The notes: generated by a model not told the origin, from the letters alone. Positions 27,342-37,092 are shown, counted from the first letter of the stretch. The stretch is 64,000 nucleotides of DNA from Skermania piniformis (GCF_019285775.1 NZ_CP079105.1:496001-560000), one strand, 5' to 3'. Made by a program: numbers and translations.

Positions 27342-28196
27342 ATGGAGACGGTCCGGATCCAGATGCCGGATTCCACCACGGTGCCGGTTCGGCTCCTCCC
27401 GGGTATCGATCGGCAGCCGGCCCGGCCGGATCGATTACAGCCGGTGTTCGTGCTGGTGCCCGGATTGGGCATTCCGGCCGGTTACTACGAACCGGTCGCG
27501 GCGGAGCTGGCCGGGCGCGGCTTCGACGCGGCGATCTGCGAGCTGCGCGGACAGGGCGACAGTCGACCGCGGCCGAGTCGGCACAGCCGGTACGGTTACC
27601 AGGAATTGGTGTCGGTCGATTTTCCGGCGATGTTCGGCGCGGTGCGGGACCGCTTCCCGGACCGGACGCCGTTTCTGATCGGGCACAGTCTCGGTGGTCA
27701 GCTCGGGGTGCTGTACGCGGCCCGGGTCCGCGGTCGGCTCGGCGGAATGGTTGTGATCGCGGCCGGCATCCCGTTCCACCGCGGGTACGGTCAGCGCGGG
27801 GCCGGGGTGCTGGTCGGTGCCGCGGCATTGTCGGCCACGGCGAATCTGGTCGGATTCTGGCCCGGGGATCGACTGGACGTCGGTGGGTTCGGCCGGCAGT
27901 CCCGAGTTCTCGTCGCCGACTGGGCGCGAAGCGCCCGCACCGGCCGGTTGGAGCCCACCGGTGCCGATATCGACTACGGCGAGCGGATCGCTCGACTGAC
28001 CCTGCCGGTGCTCGCGATCACCCTGGCCGCCGACGAACTCGTTCCGCCGGCCGCGGTCGAACATCTGCTGGCGACCTTGCCGCGGGCGGGGATCACGCGG
28101 TGGACACCGCCCACCGCGTTCGGGCACAACGAGTGGATTCAGCGCCCGACCGACGTCGTGGACCGGATCATCCGATGGTTGCATGACGCTGGTTGA
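27342..28196 (+). CDS. Alpha/beta-hydrolase-fold protein
   Basis: The 284-residue protein has the serine-hydrolase fold: an oxyanion-side VLVPGLGIPAGYYEP, the nucleophile elbow GHSLGGQLG (about residue 115), a likely acid in LAADELVPP and a His in FGHNEWI. No signal peptide. The substrate is unknown; serine aminopeptidase-like or lysophospholipase-like lipases are the nearest families. It starts 44 nt after ppk2 but probably has its own leaderless promoter. Confidence 0.85.
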   Translation: METVRIQMPDSTTVPVRLLPGIDRQPARPDRLQPVFVLVPGLGIPAGYYEPVAAELAGRGFDAAICELRGQGDSRPRPSRHSRYGYQELVSVDFPAMFGAVRDRFPDRTPFLIGHSLGGQLGVLYAARVRGRLGGMVVIAAGIPFHRGYGQRGAGVLVGAAALSATANLVGFWPGDRLDVGGFGRQSRVLVADWARSARTGRLEPTGADIDYGERIARLTLPVLAITLAADELVPPAAVEHLLATLPRAGITRWTPPTAFGHNEWIQRPTDVVDRIIRWLHDAG

Positions 28197-28216
28197 CCGG
28201 GGCGGTCGATCGGTAG

Positions 28217-28253
28217 GCAAAGGCCCGGCAACGATTGGTTGCCGGGCCTTTGC
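28217..28253. terminator. Strong bidirectional terminator hairpin
   Basis: A perfect 16-bp stem, GCAAAGGCCCGGCAAC paired with GTTGCCGGGCCTTTGC, encloses the loop GATTG. It lies between two convergent genes, and A/T tracts on each arm suit both directions. Confidence 0.9.
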
Positions 28254-28290
28254 GTGCAGGGTCGTGCGAGGTGAGTCCTGCGGGGTTGAC

Positions 28291-28944
28291 TCAGCCCGCG
28301 ACGACCGTGCCGACGCCGGTGATGTTCTTCGACACCGACGGGTTGCCCAGATAGGTGATTCGGCCGGTGCCGGTGAGGTTCGCGTCCAGGTGCTCGCTGA
28401 CCGCGGTGGTGACGTTGCCGACGCCGGTCAGCATCACCTGGGCCGTTCGGGTCTGCAGATTCTCCCCGGCGAAGTTGCCGGTGCCGGTGAAGGTCAGGTC
28501 GAGGTGGTCGGCAGTTCCGATCGGCGTGACCGTACCGGTGCCGGTGATCTTGGCTGCCAGGGTGCCGGCGCGCAGCCCCTCGATGTTGACGTTGCCTGCG
28601 CTGGTCACCTCCAGCGAGTCCAGGCTCTTGACGGTCAGGTTGTAGACGATCGGCTGACGGACGACGAGCCACGGCGTGGGCCGGCTGCCGAGGATCAATC
28701 GACCGCCGACGACGTCGCTGGTCAGCAAGGGCAAGACGTGCGGCTCGGCCTCGATGGTGAGCGATTCTTCACCGGTTACGCGGATGTTCAGCGTTCCGAC
28801 CGCGGCGAACGTGACGGCGTTGAAACCGCTTACCGCGCGGCCCTGCACGTCGGCGTTCGCGGTGCCGACGTTGGTGCCGAGCAGCACCAGGAAGGCGCTC
28901 GACAAGGTCAGTAATAGCCGCGCCACGGCTCGGGGACTGCTCAT
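28291..28944 (-). CDS. Secreted DUF2807-like (GIN head domain) protein
   Basis: The 217-residue protein begins with a signal peptide (basic start, then LLLTLSSAFLVLLGTN, cleavage near TANA). The rest is a beta-rich repeat domain with recurring TG(T/V)G motifs about every 20 residues, typical of the DUF2807 putative auto-transporter head family. GAGGAG precedes the ATG. The function is unknown; a cell-surface or extracellular role is inferred from export. Confidence 0.85.
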   Translation of the reverse strand: MSSPRAVARLLLTLSSAFLVLLGTNVGTANADVQGRAVSGFNAVTFAAVGTLNIRVTGEESLTIEAEPHVLPLLTSDVVGGRLILGSRPTPWLVVRQPIVYNLTVKSLDSLEVTSAGNVNIEGLRAGTLAAKITGTGTVTPIGTADHLDLTFTGTGNFAGENLQTRTAQVMLTGVGNVTTAVSEHLDANLTGTGRITYLGNPSVSKNITGVGTVVAG

Positions 28945-29092
28945 GCTCAGGATTCTCCTCGTGGATCGCCGGTCGGATCCACCGGCAATCGCGGTGGGCG
29001 ATTGTCTGTCATGTGATAAAACCGCTCGGGATCGTCACATCGTTACGGATATGTTCGGTGACCCGCTCGGCGGGTCGTGCCGGCTCCGGCAG

Positions 29093-30127
29093 TCACGCAT
29101 ACGGCGGCAAGGTGACCACTTGGCCCGCGTAGGCGAGCCCGGACCCGAAGCCCATGATCAGCGCGGTATCCCCGGGCTGCGCCCGGCCGCTGCGCAGCAC
29201 CTGCTCCATCGCCAGCGGGATGGATGCGGCCGACGTGTTGCCCGTGTATTCGATGTCGTCGGCGACCACGATGTTGTCCGGCAGCTTGAGGACGCGGGTG
29301 AGTGCGTCGGTGATCCGGCTGTTCGCCTGATGCGGGATGAAGACGTCCAGGTCGTTCATCGTCAGGCCGGCCTTGTCCACCGCTGCTCGGCAGGCCTTCT
29401 CCAAGAACGTGGCCGCCCAGCGGAACACCACCGTGCCCTGCATCCGGATGTAGGGCCGTTCGGCGTGCCCGCCGTTCGCCTCGACCGCCGCCACCTCGTC
29501 GAAGAAGGTACCGAAGTCCTTGTCCTGGCGGATGGCTTCCCAGCTGGACCCGTCCGAACCCCAGGCCACCGGACCGATCCCCTCGACGTCGGCCGGGCCG
29601 ACCACCGCCGCGCCGGCGCCGTCGGCGAAGATGAAGGCGCAGGTCCGGTCGGTGTGGTCGATGAAGTCGCTCAGCCGTTCCACGCCGACGATCAGCAGAT
29701 AGCGGGCAGTTCCGGCGCGGATCATGTCCGAGGCGAGCACCAGCGCATGACAGAAGCCGGCGCAGCCGGCTGCGACGTCGAACCCGGGCACGTCGGTCAT
29801 TCCGAGCTGGGTGGCAACTTGGGCACCCGCCGCCGGTCCGAACACCATCCGGGACGACGTGGCGACGATCACCCCGCCGATCTGTTCCGGGGCGAGGCCG
29901 GCGGCCTCGACGGCCTTGCGTCCGGCAGCGACGCTCATCCCGATGATGGTCTCGTCGTCGGCCGCCCAGCGGCGTTGCCGGATGCCCGATCGGGTGCGGA
30001 TCCACTCGTCGCTGGACTGGATCGCGTCGACGATCTCGGCATTCGGGACGGCGCGGCGAGGTCGGTAGGCGCCCAACCCGAGAATGCGGGTGTGGGCGGC
30101 CCCCGGGACCCGGGCGATGGCGGCCAT
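29093..30127 (-). CDS. Beta-ketoacyl-ACP synthase III (FabH family), copy 2
   Basis: The 344-residue condensing enzyme is paralogous to the one at 15244-16266. The triad is intact: Cys in AAGCAGFCHALVL, His in IPHQANSRI and Asn in EYTGNTSAAS. AGGAG lies about 8 nt before the ATG. It differs from copy 1 mainly in the substrate-loop regions, such as an insert near AVEANGGHAE. Either copy could be the housekeeping FabH; the sequence alone does not decide. Confidence 0.9.
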   Translation of the reverse strand: MAAIARVPGAAHTRILGLGAYRPRRAVPNAEIVDAIQSSDEWIRTRSGIRQRRWAADDETIIGMSVAAGRKAVEAAGLAPEQIGGVIVATSSRMVFGPAAGAQVATQLGMTDVPGFDVAAGCAGFCHALVLASDMIRAGTARYLLIVGVERLSDFIDHTDRTCAFIFADGAGAAVVGPADVEGIGPVAWGSDGSSWEAIRQDKDFGTFFDEVAAVEANGGHAERPYIRMQGTVVFRWAATFLEKACRAAVDKAGLTMNDLDVFIPHQANSRITDALTRVLKLPDNIVVADDIEYTGNTSAASIPLAMEQVLRSGRAQPGDTALIMGFGSGLAYAGQVVTLPPYA

Positions 30128-30202
30128 GATGCAACTCCTGTGTGTCTCGGTCGGTCGGACAATTGCGATTCGGACAACGTACGCGGGTGCGGGTGAGCTC
30201 CG

Positions 30203-32230
30203 TCAGGTAAGCATCGCCCACAAGAATTCGTAGGTCAGCGCCGCCTGGAACGCGGCCTGCTTGTTGTCCGCGGCGCCGCCGTGACCGCCCTCGATGTTCT
30301 CGTAATACCAGACTCGGTGGTTCTGCTCGGTCAACCGGGCGGCCATCTTGCGGGCGTGCCCCGGATGCACCCGATCGTCTCGGGTGGAGGTGGTGAGCAG
30401 GATCGGCGGATAGTCGCGGTCCGGGGTGGCGTTCTGATACGGCGAAAACGTTCGCAGAAACGCCCACTCTTCGGGATCGTCCGGGTTGCCGTACTCGGCG
30501 ACCCAGGAAGCCCCGGCGAGCAGCAGGTGATAACGCTGCATGTCCAGGAGTGGAACCTGGGCGACCAGAGCGCCGAACAGTTCGGGGTAGTGGGTCAGCA
30601 TCACGCCCATCAAGAGTCCGCCGTTACTGCCACCGACCGCGCCGAGCTGCTTCGGGGTGGTGATTCCCCGGTCGACCAGGTTGCGGGCGACCGCGGCGAA
30701 GTCCTCGTAGACGAGATGGCGCCCGGCCTTGAGAGTCTGCGTGTGCCATTGCGGCCCGTACTCGCCGCCGCCCCGGATATTCGCGATCGCGACGATGCCA
30801 CCGCGTTCCAGCCAGCCGATCCCGGAACTGCCGCTGTATCCCGGGGTCCGGCTCACCTCGAAGCCGCCGTAACCGGACAGCATGGTCGGTCCGCTTGCGC
30901 CCGGTCGGCGGATCACGAAGTACGGCACCTGGGTGCCGTCGTCGGACGTCGCGAAAAACTGTTCGGTGATCAGCCCGTCGGCGTCGAAGTAGCTCTGTTC
31001 CTGCTTCAGCAGGAGTGTCGTCGGCGTGCCGATCGTCCCGGCGAGCAGGCTGGGCGGGGTGGTGTATCCGCTGCTGGTCAGCATGTACTCGTCGCCGCCG
31101 TCCAGCGGGTCGAGGTTGATCACGGCGGTCGACGACATCGGCGGAACATCGGCCAGCGGAGCGACCGACCAGCCGGACGGGCTCGGGGTGTACACGTACA
31201 GCCGGGTCTGGACATCGGTCAGCGTGGCGACGACCAGATGGTGCGCGGTCCAGCCCGATCCCTGCAACGACGTGTGCGCGTCCGGGGTGAACAACACCTC
31301 GAAGTTGCGGTCCCCGGCGAGAAACGCGGGGAAGTCGATAGCGAGCAGCGAACCGGCCGGGTAGCTCCGACCGTCGACCACCCATTCGGATCGGGGGCGA
31401 ACCAGGAACCAGTCGCGGTACCAGCCGCCGCCGGCATCGGTCGGAATGTCGATGTGGGTCAGCTCGCCGTCGGCGCCGAGCAACCATTCGTCGCCGTGGT
31501 AGAAGTCGGTGGACCGCGCGACATAGTGGCGCTCGTAGCCCGGCGTCCGGTCGTAGCCGGCACCGACCGAGATGTCGCTGGTCCTGCCCTCGAACACGGT
31601 TTCGGCGGCGGCCAACGGGGTGCCGCGCCGCCAGCGTTTCACGATCCGCGGGTAGCCGGAATCGGTGAGCGAGCCGGGACCGAAATCGGTGCCGACGTAG
31701 ACCGTGTCGTGATCGATCCAGCTGATCCGGGACTTGGCCTCGGGCAGGTTGAACCCGTCGGCGACGAACTGGCGATCGATCAGGTCGAACTCGCGCTCGA
31801 CCGTGGCGTCGGCGCCGCCGCGGGACAGGCTGATCAGAGCTCGTTCCTGGGCCGGGCGCAGCACGCCCGCGCCGGCCCACACCCAGTTCTCCTGCTCCGT
31901 CTCGGCCAGCTGGTCGAGGTCGAGCAGGACGTCCCAGGTGGGCTGCTCCTTGCGGTACTCCTCGAAGGTGGTGCGCCGCCACAACCCCTTCGGATTCTCG
32001 GCGTCGCGCCAGAAGTTGTACAGCCATTGCCCGCGGCGGCCCGGGTAGGGAATCCGGACGTCGGTGTCGAGCATGGCGAGGATGCGCTGTTCCAGCGATT
32101 CGAACGCGGCGGTCTCGGCGAACTCGGCGCGGACCCGTGTGTTGTGCTCGCGGGCCCAGTCCAGCGCTGCCTCGTCGGTCACCGCCTCCAACCACAGGTA
32201 AGGGTCGTCGCGCTCGTCCATGCCGCTCAT
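30203..32230 (-). CDS. Prolyl oligopeptidase family serine peptidase (S9A)
   Basis: The 675-residue cytoplasmic peptidase has an N-terminal beta-propeller region (about 70-400) and a C-terminal hydrolase domain. The catalytic residues are Ser in AVGGSNGGLLMG (about residue 534), Asp in TSTRDDRVHPGHA and His in IEGGHGGAADN. The open frame extends far upstream to 33127, but family sequence (ERDDPYLWLEAVTD) begins at ATG 32230 or 32221, so the extension is rejected. It would cleave after Pro or related residues in small peptides. Confidence 0.92.
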   Translation of the reverse strand: MSGMDERDDPYLWLEAVTDEAALDWAREHNTRVRAEFAETAAFESLEQRILAMLDTDVRIPYPGRRGQWLYNFWRDAENPKGLWRRTTFEEYRKEQPTWDVLLDLDQLAETEQENWVWAGAGVLRPAQERALISLSRGGADATVEREFDLIDRQFVADGFNLPEAKSRISWIDHDTVYVGTDFGPGSLTDSGYPRIVKRWRRGTPLAAAETVFEGRTSDISVGAGYDRTPGYERHYVARSTDFYHGDEWLLGADGELTHIDIPTDAGGGWYRDWFLVRPRSEWVVDGRSYPAGSLLAIDFPAFLAGDRNFEVLFTPDAHTSLQGSGWTAHHLVVATLTDVQTRLYVYTPSPSGWSVAPLADVPPMSSTAVINLDPLDGGDEYMLTSSGYTTPPSLLAGTIGTPTTLLLKQEQSYFDADGLITEQFFATSDDGTQVPYFVIRRPGASGPTMLSGYGGFEVSRTPGYSGSSGIGWLERGGIVAIANIRGGGEYGPQWHTQTLKAGRHLVYEDFAAVARNLVDRGITTPKQLGAVGGSNGGLLMGVMLTHYPELFGALVAQVPLLDMQRYHLLLAGASWVAEYGNPDDPEEWAFLRTFSPYQNATPDRDYPPILLTTSTRDDRVHPGHARKMAARLTEQNHRVWYYENIEGGHGGAADNKQAAFQAALTYEFLWAMLT

Positions 32231-32410
32231 ATGCACATTCTTACGGGTCGGGGTGCACGACCGGTAAGTCCTGTGCCTACTTCCGGCTTGCCGGACCACC
32301 GTCATGGAGTCGGATGTCCGGCCGGTGAGTCCGTGCTGAACAATCGGTGGCTTCGGGCTCGGTACGGAAAGTGAATGCGCGCCACCGACGCAGGGGAAGG
32401 ACGGCGGCAC

Positions 32411-33628
32411 ATGGCCGAGACCCAGGATGCGGGTACCAGCCGGGGGCGCGCGCGGCTGCGCCCGGTTTTCGCGGCGTACGCAGCGCAGGGCCTCGGCTAC
32501 GCGATCGTCGTCACCGCGCTCCCGGCGATCAAGGCGCGGGTCGAGCTCACCGACGGTGGCGTCGCGGGATTGTTGCTTCTTGCCTGCGTGACCGCGGCCG
32601 CGGGGTCGATCCTGGCGGATGTGATCGCCGTACGCAGGGGCAGTCGATGGGCCCTCGCCGTGGGGTTCGCGATCCAGGCAACCGCGCTTGCCGGCGCGAC
32701 GGTCAGCACCGACGTCGCGGCCATCGCGGTCGCCATCGCGGTGTACGGGATCGGGTTGGGCACCGTCGATGCGGCCGCGAACATGCAGGGCGCGCTCGCC
32801 CAAACCTATTCGGGAGTGCCGGTATTCGGCCGGCTCTATGCCGGCTACACCGCGGCCGGGATCGTCGGTGCGGTGCTCACCTCGGCGGTCCATGCGGCCG
32901 GCGGCTTTGCGGTCGGCACACTGGCGGTCGCGGCGACCGGCGCGGCGGCCATGTCGTACGTGTCGCTGCGCTGGGCCGACCCGGCCCGGGAGGCGCGTGC
33001 CGACGCCGCCGCCGGCCTGGGTTCGGTGCCGTTGCCGCACAAGATGATCTGGGTCGTCGGTGCTTTCGTGTTCGCGGCATTCGTGGTCGATGCCGCGGTC
33101 GCGAGCTGGAGCACGGTGTATCTGCAAGACGGACTCGGGGCATCCGGGTCGGTCGCGCCGCTCGGATACGCCGCCTATCTCGCGGTGGTGCTGCTGACCC
33201 GGCTGGCGGCGGACCCGCTGGTGCGGCGGTTCGGCGGTCGACCCACGGTGGCCATCGGTATCGCATCGGCCGCCGTGGGCTGTCTGGTCGTGGCCGTGGT
33301 GCAGACGCCGGCCGGCGCGATCGTCGGGTTCAGCGCGGCCGGCGCGGCTGCCGGACTTGTGGTGCCGGTCGCGTTCGGGCGGGCCGGAGAACTCTGCCCG
33401 GCCCGGCGCGACGAGGTCATGGCCCGGGTGAATCTGTTCAACTACGGTGGCGCCGTGGTCGGCGCGGTGGTTCTGGGCGCCCTGGCAGCCGACTCGTCGG
33501 CGCTCGCGATCGGCTTCGCCCTGCCGGCGGTGGCGATCCTCGGTGTCGTCCCGCTGCTCGGGCGTTTTCGCTCGGCTTCGGGCGAATCTGCCGCAGCGCC
33601 CCGACCCGACCGGAGAGCATCGTGGTAA
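32411..33628 (+). CDS. Major facilitator superfamily transporter
   Basis: The 405-residue membrane protein has 12 predicted helices, with an MFS loop 2-3 motif reduced to ADVIAVRRGSRWA. GGGGAAGGACGG precedes the ATG at 32411; an upstream ATG at 32375 has no binding site. It overlaps the oxidase gene by 7 nt and so is cotranslated with it. The substrate is unknown; export or uptake of a sugar-acid lactone would fit the neighbour but is speculation. Confidence 0.85.
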   Translation: MAETQDAGTSRGRARLRPVFAAYAAQGLGYAIVVTALPAIKARVELTDGGVAGLLLLACVTAAAGSILADVIAVRRGSRWALAVGFAIQATALAGATVSTDVAAIAVAIAVYGIGLGTVDAAANMQGALAQTYSGVPVFGRLYAGYTAAGIVGAVLTSAVHAAGGFAVGTLAVAATGAAAMSYVSLRWADPAREARADAAAGLGSVPLPHKMIWVVGAFVFAAFVVDAAVASWSTVYLQDGLGASGSVAPLGYAAYLAVVLLTRLAADPLVRRFGGRPTVAIGIASAAVGCLVVAVVQTPAGAIVGFSAAGAAAGLVVPVAFGRAGELCPARRDEVMARVNLFNYGGAVVGAVVLGALAADSSALAIGFALPAVAILGVVPLLGRFRSASGESAAAPRPDRRASW

Positions 33629-34938
33629 CCACCTGGACCAACTGGGCGGGTGACGAGTCCTGTACCCCCGCCCGCTACCTCCAGCCCCGCTCGGTCGCGG
33701 AAGTCGCCGCAGCGGTGCAGGAGGCCGCAGCCGCAGGACGCACGGTGCGCGTCGTCGGTGCGGGCCACTCGTTCAGCGACCTGGTCTGCACCGACGGGCT
33801 GCTGCTCAACCTCGACCACCTCAGCGGAATCCGGCACGTCGACGCTGCCGCCGGGCTGATCACGGTCGGCGCCGGGACCCGCCTGTACGACCTCAACTCG
33901 GCGCTCGCCTCCGCCGGCCTGGCGCTGGCCAACCTCGGCGACATCGACCGGCAGAGCATCGCCGGCGCGACCGCGACGGCCACGCACGGAACGGGTCGGC
34001 TCCTGGGCAACCTCGCCACGCAGATCGAGGCGGTCGATCTGGTGCTGGCCGACGGCAGCTCACTCAGCTGCACCGACGCCGACCCCGAGGTGCTGAGCGC
34101 GGCCCGGGTCAGCTTGGGCGCACTGGGCGTGGCCACCGGTTACCGGTTGCGCGTCGTACCTGCCTTCGCGCTGCATGCGCAGATTCGCACGATGGCATCG
34201 GCCGAGCTCACGGCGCGTCTCGACGAGCTCGTCGACGGTAACGATCACTTCGAGTTCTTCTTCTTCCCGCATGCCGATACGGCGCTGACGAAGCGGAACA
34301 ACCGGACCGACGAACCGCTCCGCCCGCCTGGGGAATCGGCACAGCGAGTCGTCGAGTTCCTGGAGAACAGGGTCGTCGAGGCCGCGAGCCGGATCGGTCG
34401 CCGGTTCCCCGCGCGGATCCCGACGCTCAATCGGGCCGTCACCCGGTTGATGACGTCGGGTGACTACGTCGACGAGAGCTACAAGGTGTTCGCCAGCCGG
34501 CGGTCGGTGCGGTTCACCGAGATGGAGATGGCTGTCCCGCGGGCGGCGTGCGCCGACGTTCTCGCCGCCATCCAGCACACCATCCGCACGCGCGGTTTCG
34601 AGGTGAACTTTCCGATCGAGGTGCGCTTCGTCGCCGCCGACGAGAAGGCCTTCCTCAGCCCGTCCTACGGGCGAGAGACGGCGTATCTGGCCGTCCACAT
34701 GTACCGCGGTATGGCCTGGCGGCCGTACTTTCGCGCTGTTCAGGACATCGCTCTTGCCCATGGCGGACGTCCGCACTGGGGCAAGCGCCATCTGTTGGCG
34801 GCGGATCAGCTCGCCGACCGCTATCCCGCCTGGGACCGGTTCCAGGCGGTGCGTGCCCGGCTCGACCCGCGCGGTGTCTTCACCAACGAGCACGTGCGGC
34901 GGGTTCTCGGCCCCGTGGCCGACGTCGGCTCGGGCTAG
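33622..34938 (+). CDS. FAD-linked D-arabinono-1,4-lactone oxidase / gulonolactone dehydrogenase-like
   Basis: The 438-residue flavoenzyme has an N-terminal VAO-type FAD domain: VVGAGHSFSDLVCTDGLL, then ATATHGTGRLLGNLATQI. The C-terminal ALO domain has FPIEVRFVAADEKAFLSPSYGR and a final HWGKRHLL, the family's substrate/FAD motif. The GTG at 33622 overlaps the MFS stop. Known relatives oxidise aldono-1,4-lactones to ascorbate-like products, and the mycobacterial homologue acts on L-gulonolactone. Cytoplasmic or membrane-associated. Confidence 0.9.
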   Translation: MVTTWTNWAGDESCTPARYLQPRSVAEVAAAVQEAAAAGRTVRVVGAGHSFSDLVCTDGLLLNLDHLSGIRHVDAAAGLITVGAGTRLYDLNSALASAGLALANLGDIDRQSIAGATATATHGTGRLLGNLATQIEAVDLVLADGSSLSCTDADPEVLSAARVSLGALGVATGYRLRVVPAFALHAQIRTMASAELTARLDELVDGNDHFEFFFFPHADTALTKRNNRTDEPLRPPGESAQRVVEFLENRVVEAASRIGRRFPARIPTLNRAVTRLMTSGDYVDESYKVFASRRSVRFTEMEMAVPRAACADVLAAIQHTIRTRGFEVNFPIEVRFVAADEKAFLSPSYGRETAYLAVHMYRGMAWRPYFRAVQDIALAHGGRPHWGKRHLLAADQLADRYPAWDRFQAVRARLDPRGVFTNEHVRRVLGPVADVGSG

Positions 34939-34947
34939 GCCGGGTCG

Positions 34948-36177
34948 TCAGGACGTCGGTGTCGTCGAGCCCGGTGTCCTGGAGCCCGAAGTACTCGAGC
35001 CGGTTGTGCTCGGGCTGGGTGCGGCGGCGAGCGCGAGACAGATCGCGGCCGCATCGGCCGGCCGGGCCAGTCGTCTACCGGTGAGATCCTCGACCCGGCG
35101 GAGCCGATACCGCACGGTGTTCGGGTGGCAGCCCAGCCGGCCGGCCGCCTTCGAGGCGATGCCGTCGCCGTCGCGCCAGGCGTAGAGCGTCTCCAGCAGG
35201 GTTGCGCGCTCATCGTCCGGCAATGCGTGGACCGGCGCCAGGATGTCGGCGGCCAGCAACTCCATCACCTGCGGCGAACTGGCCGCGGCGATGCCCACCG
35301 GGTTCTGCTGGAAAAGCGTGACGCCGGGGCCCGGGGGCGCGCCGGCGAGGGTGAGCCGCGCGAGATCGAGCCCGCGCCCGGCTTCGGTCAGGTCGTCGAA
35401 CGGCGGGCTCAGCCCGACCCGGCCCCGGGCCATCCGGCCGAGCTCGGCGATCAGCACGGCCGATCCGGTGACCTGGTCGATCGCGGCGATCCCGACCTGG
35501 AGTTGGGGCAGGAGGCGCCAGGCCGAACGGACGCCCCGCATATGGAGTCGGTCGGTCACTCCCGGCAACGCTTCCCGTCCGGGCCGCGGCAGGTCGGCCG
35601 CGGCCACCACGTACTGTCCGGTCGTCGGCAGCCCGAGCAGGTCGGCGGCTTCCCACAGGGTCTTCCGGTCGGTGACCGTTGCGGTGAGCACCGCTTCCAC
35701 CAGCGCCGACCGTTCGGCTTCCTGCCGGACGATCCGGGTGGTGAGCCGCTTGTTGTAGGCGGCCGACATCTCGTGCGTGAACAGGTCGTGCGCGATCATC
35801 GCCTGTTCGGTCGCGGCGAGCACGGTCTCCGGTGCGACGGCGAGCAGCTGTGCCTGACCGACCAGTTGCTCCCACATGTACCGCAGGCTGACCCGGTACG
35901 CGTCCATCACCGCGGCGAGCGGGACGTCGGCGTCGGCGCGTTCGGTGCCGGTCGCCCGAGCGACCGCCGGGTCGGCCGGCCCGCCGTGTGCGATCGCGGT
36001 CATGATGTACCGCAGGTTCTCCATGCAGCTGCGCCGTAGCTGGCCGGCGCTGACGATCCGGGTCTCGCGATAGAACGGAACCCGGTCGCGAACGACCCGG
36101 ACCAGTGCGTCGCCGTGCTCGTCCAGTCGGGCCAGCAGGGTCTCCGCCAGTTGCGCCAAGTCAGCGCCGTTGCTCAC
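34948..36177 (-). CDS. PucR-family transcriptional regulator
   Basis: The 409-residue regulator has an N-terminal RsbRD-like helical region (about 1-150), a central GGDEF-like CdaR domain and a C-terminal PucR HTH (LLETLYAWRDGDGIASKAAG, then CHPNTVRYRLRRVEDLTG). It ends in a Ser/Thr/Gly-rich tail. The GTG at 36177 is chosen over 36258 because TACGCT lies 6 nt upstream. It diverges from the heme peroxidase/P450 operon, so it is the prime candidate regulator of that operon; this is inference. Confidence 0.88.
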   Translation of the reverse strand: MSNGADLAQLAETLLARLDEHGDALVRVVRDRVPFYRETRIVSAGQLRRSCMENLRYIMTAIAHGGPADPAVARATGTERADADVPLAAVMDAYRVSLRYMWEQLVGQAQLLAVAPETVLAATEQAMIAHDLFTHEMSAAYNKRLTTRIVRQEAERSALVEAVLTATVTDRKTLWEAADLLGLPTTGQYVVAAADLPRPGREALPGVTDRLHMRGVRSAWRLLPQLQVGIAAIDQVTGSAVLIAELGRMARGRVGLSPPFDDLTEAGRGLDLARLTLAGAPPGPGVTLFQQNPVGIAAASSPQVMELLAADILAPVHALPDDERATLLETLYAWRDGDGIASKAAGRLGCHPNTVRYRLRRVEDLTGRRLARPADAAAICLALAAAPSPSTTGSSTSGSRTPGSTTPTS

Positions 36178-36183
36178 CCGCAC

Positions 36184-36189
36184 AGCGTA
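36184..36189 (-). promoter_or_regulatory. Candidate -10 element of a leaderless PucR-family transcript
   Basis: The minus strand reads TACGCT (TANNNT) 6 nt before the GTG at 36177. It supports that start codon. Confidence 0.5.
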
Positions 36190-36353
36190 GGCCGCCGGTG
36201 ACCGCCCGGACCGCCCGATTGTCCTGGCCGACACTGGTGACGGGCCAGATTGTGACAACCCACAGCCGGTTCCGGCGCACCAGACCGACAGACTGTCGTA
36301 CTTTGGTTGAGGGTGATATCGACCACATATCTGCGCGGCGAGAGGTACCTTTC

Positions 36354-37019
36354 ATGACATCCGGCTCCAGCACGTCCACGTCCGGCAGCGATCTTGCCGA
36401 TCAGGTATCGACACTGCGCGGTCGGGTGGCTACCGAACCGGTCGCCGCCCGAGACGACGCGTGGAACTTGATCGTCGGGCTGCAGGAGCTGGCCAAGAGT
36501 GATCACGAGACCGCCGATACCCAGCTGAACGAGCTGTTCCGCCTCGGCGCGCCGGTGGCCGGTCTGGACGGTCCGACCGACGGAATCCTGGTGACGACCA
36601 CGACCAATCCGGTGACCGACGCGGCGCTCAAGATGCTGACCTCGGTCTGGATGCCCTGGCAGGGCAAGAGCTTCGACGCGGCCAACGCCTCGGGCACGAA
36701 CCGGATGACCGACGGCTCGGCCCGTCAGCTGAAGCTGCTGTGGCCGCTGTATTCGATGACCGACACCGAAACCGGCAAGCTGGCGTTCGGCTTCAAGACC
36801 TACATCCAGTCCGGCAAGGATGATCCGGATCGCCAGGTGATGGTGATCGATTATGCCGACGTCGAATCCAATCCGCGGCTGGTCATTCGCAGCATCCGCG
36901 ACGAGTTGGTCGAGCTCGTGCCGGGCGCCTACCTCGGCAAGGTGCTGATCCGGTTGCCCGCTGATCGCTATGCCATGATCGGCTACTTTGCCCTGCGCTC
37001 CGACGCCGCGCGCGGCTGA
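36354..37019 (+). CDS. Unknown protein, first gene of the heme peroxidase/P450 operon
   Basis: I do not recognise the family of this 221-residue protein. It has no signal peptide, membrane helix or cysteine. The Ser/Thr-rich start is followed by a helical region (about 20-65) and then an alternating beta-strand pattern with WMPWQGKSFDA, LVELVPGAYLGKVLIRLP and AMIGYFALRSD, which suggests a small beta-barrel. GAGAGG precedes the ATG at 36354. It ends 73 nt before the peroxidase gene. A lipid-binding or carrier role for the operon's substrate is a guess from context. Confidence 0.8.
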   Translation: MTSGSSTSTSGSDLADQVSTLRGRVATEPVAARDDAWNLIVGLQELAKSDHETADTQLNELFRLGAPVAGLDGPTDGILVTTTTNPVTDAALKMLTSVWMPWQGKSFDAANASGTNRMTDGSARQLKLLWPLYSMTDTETGKLAFGFKTYIQSGKDDPDRQVMVIDYADVESNPRLVIRSIRDELVELVPGAYLGKVLIRLPADRYAMIGYFALRSDAARG

Positions 37020-37092
37020 CCCTACTTCGGGCGCGTTTCGCGCGCACGTTACCCACCCCCGACCGAACTCTCTATCGATGGAGGCCGTTTCG

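Noticed and set aside
32231..33127. 300-residue N-terminal extension of the prolyl oligopeptidase
   Set aside because: The extension overlaps the MFS gene on the other strand, is Arg/Gly-rich and has no family similarity; the domain starts at 32230.
32347..33621. N-terminal extension of the lactone oxidase in the frame opening at 32347
   Set aside because: It overlaps the MFS transporter in another frame and has shadow composition; GTG 33622 gives the family N-terminus.
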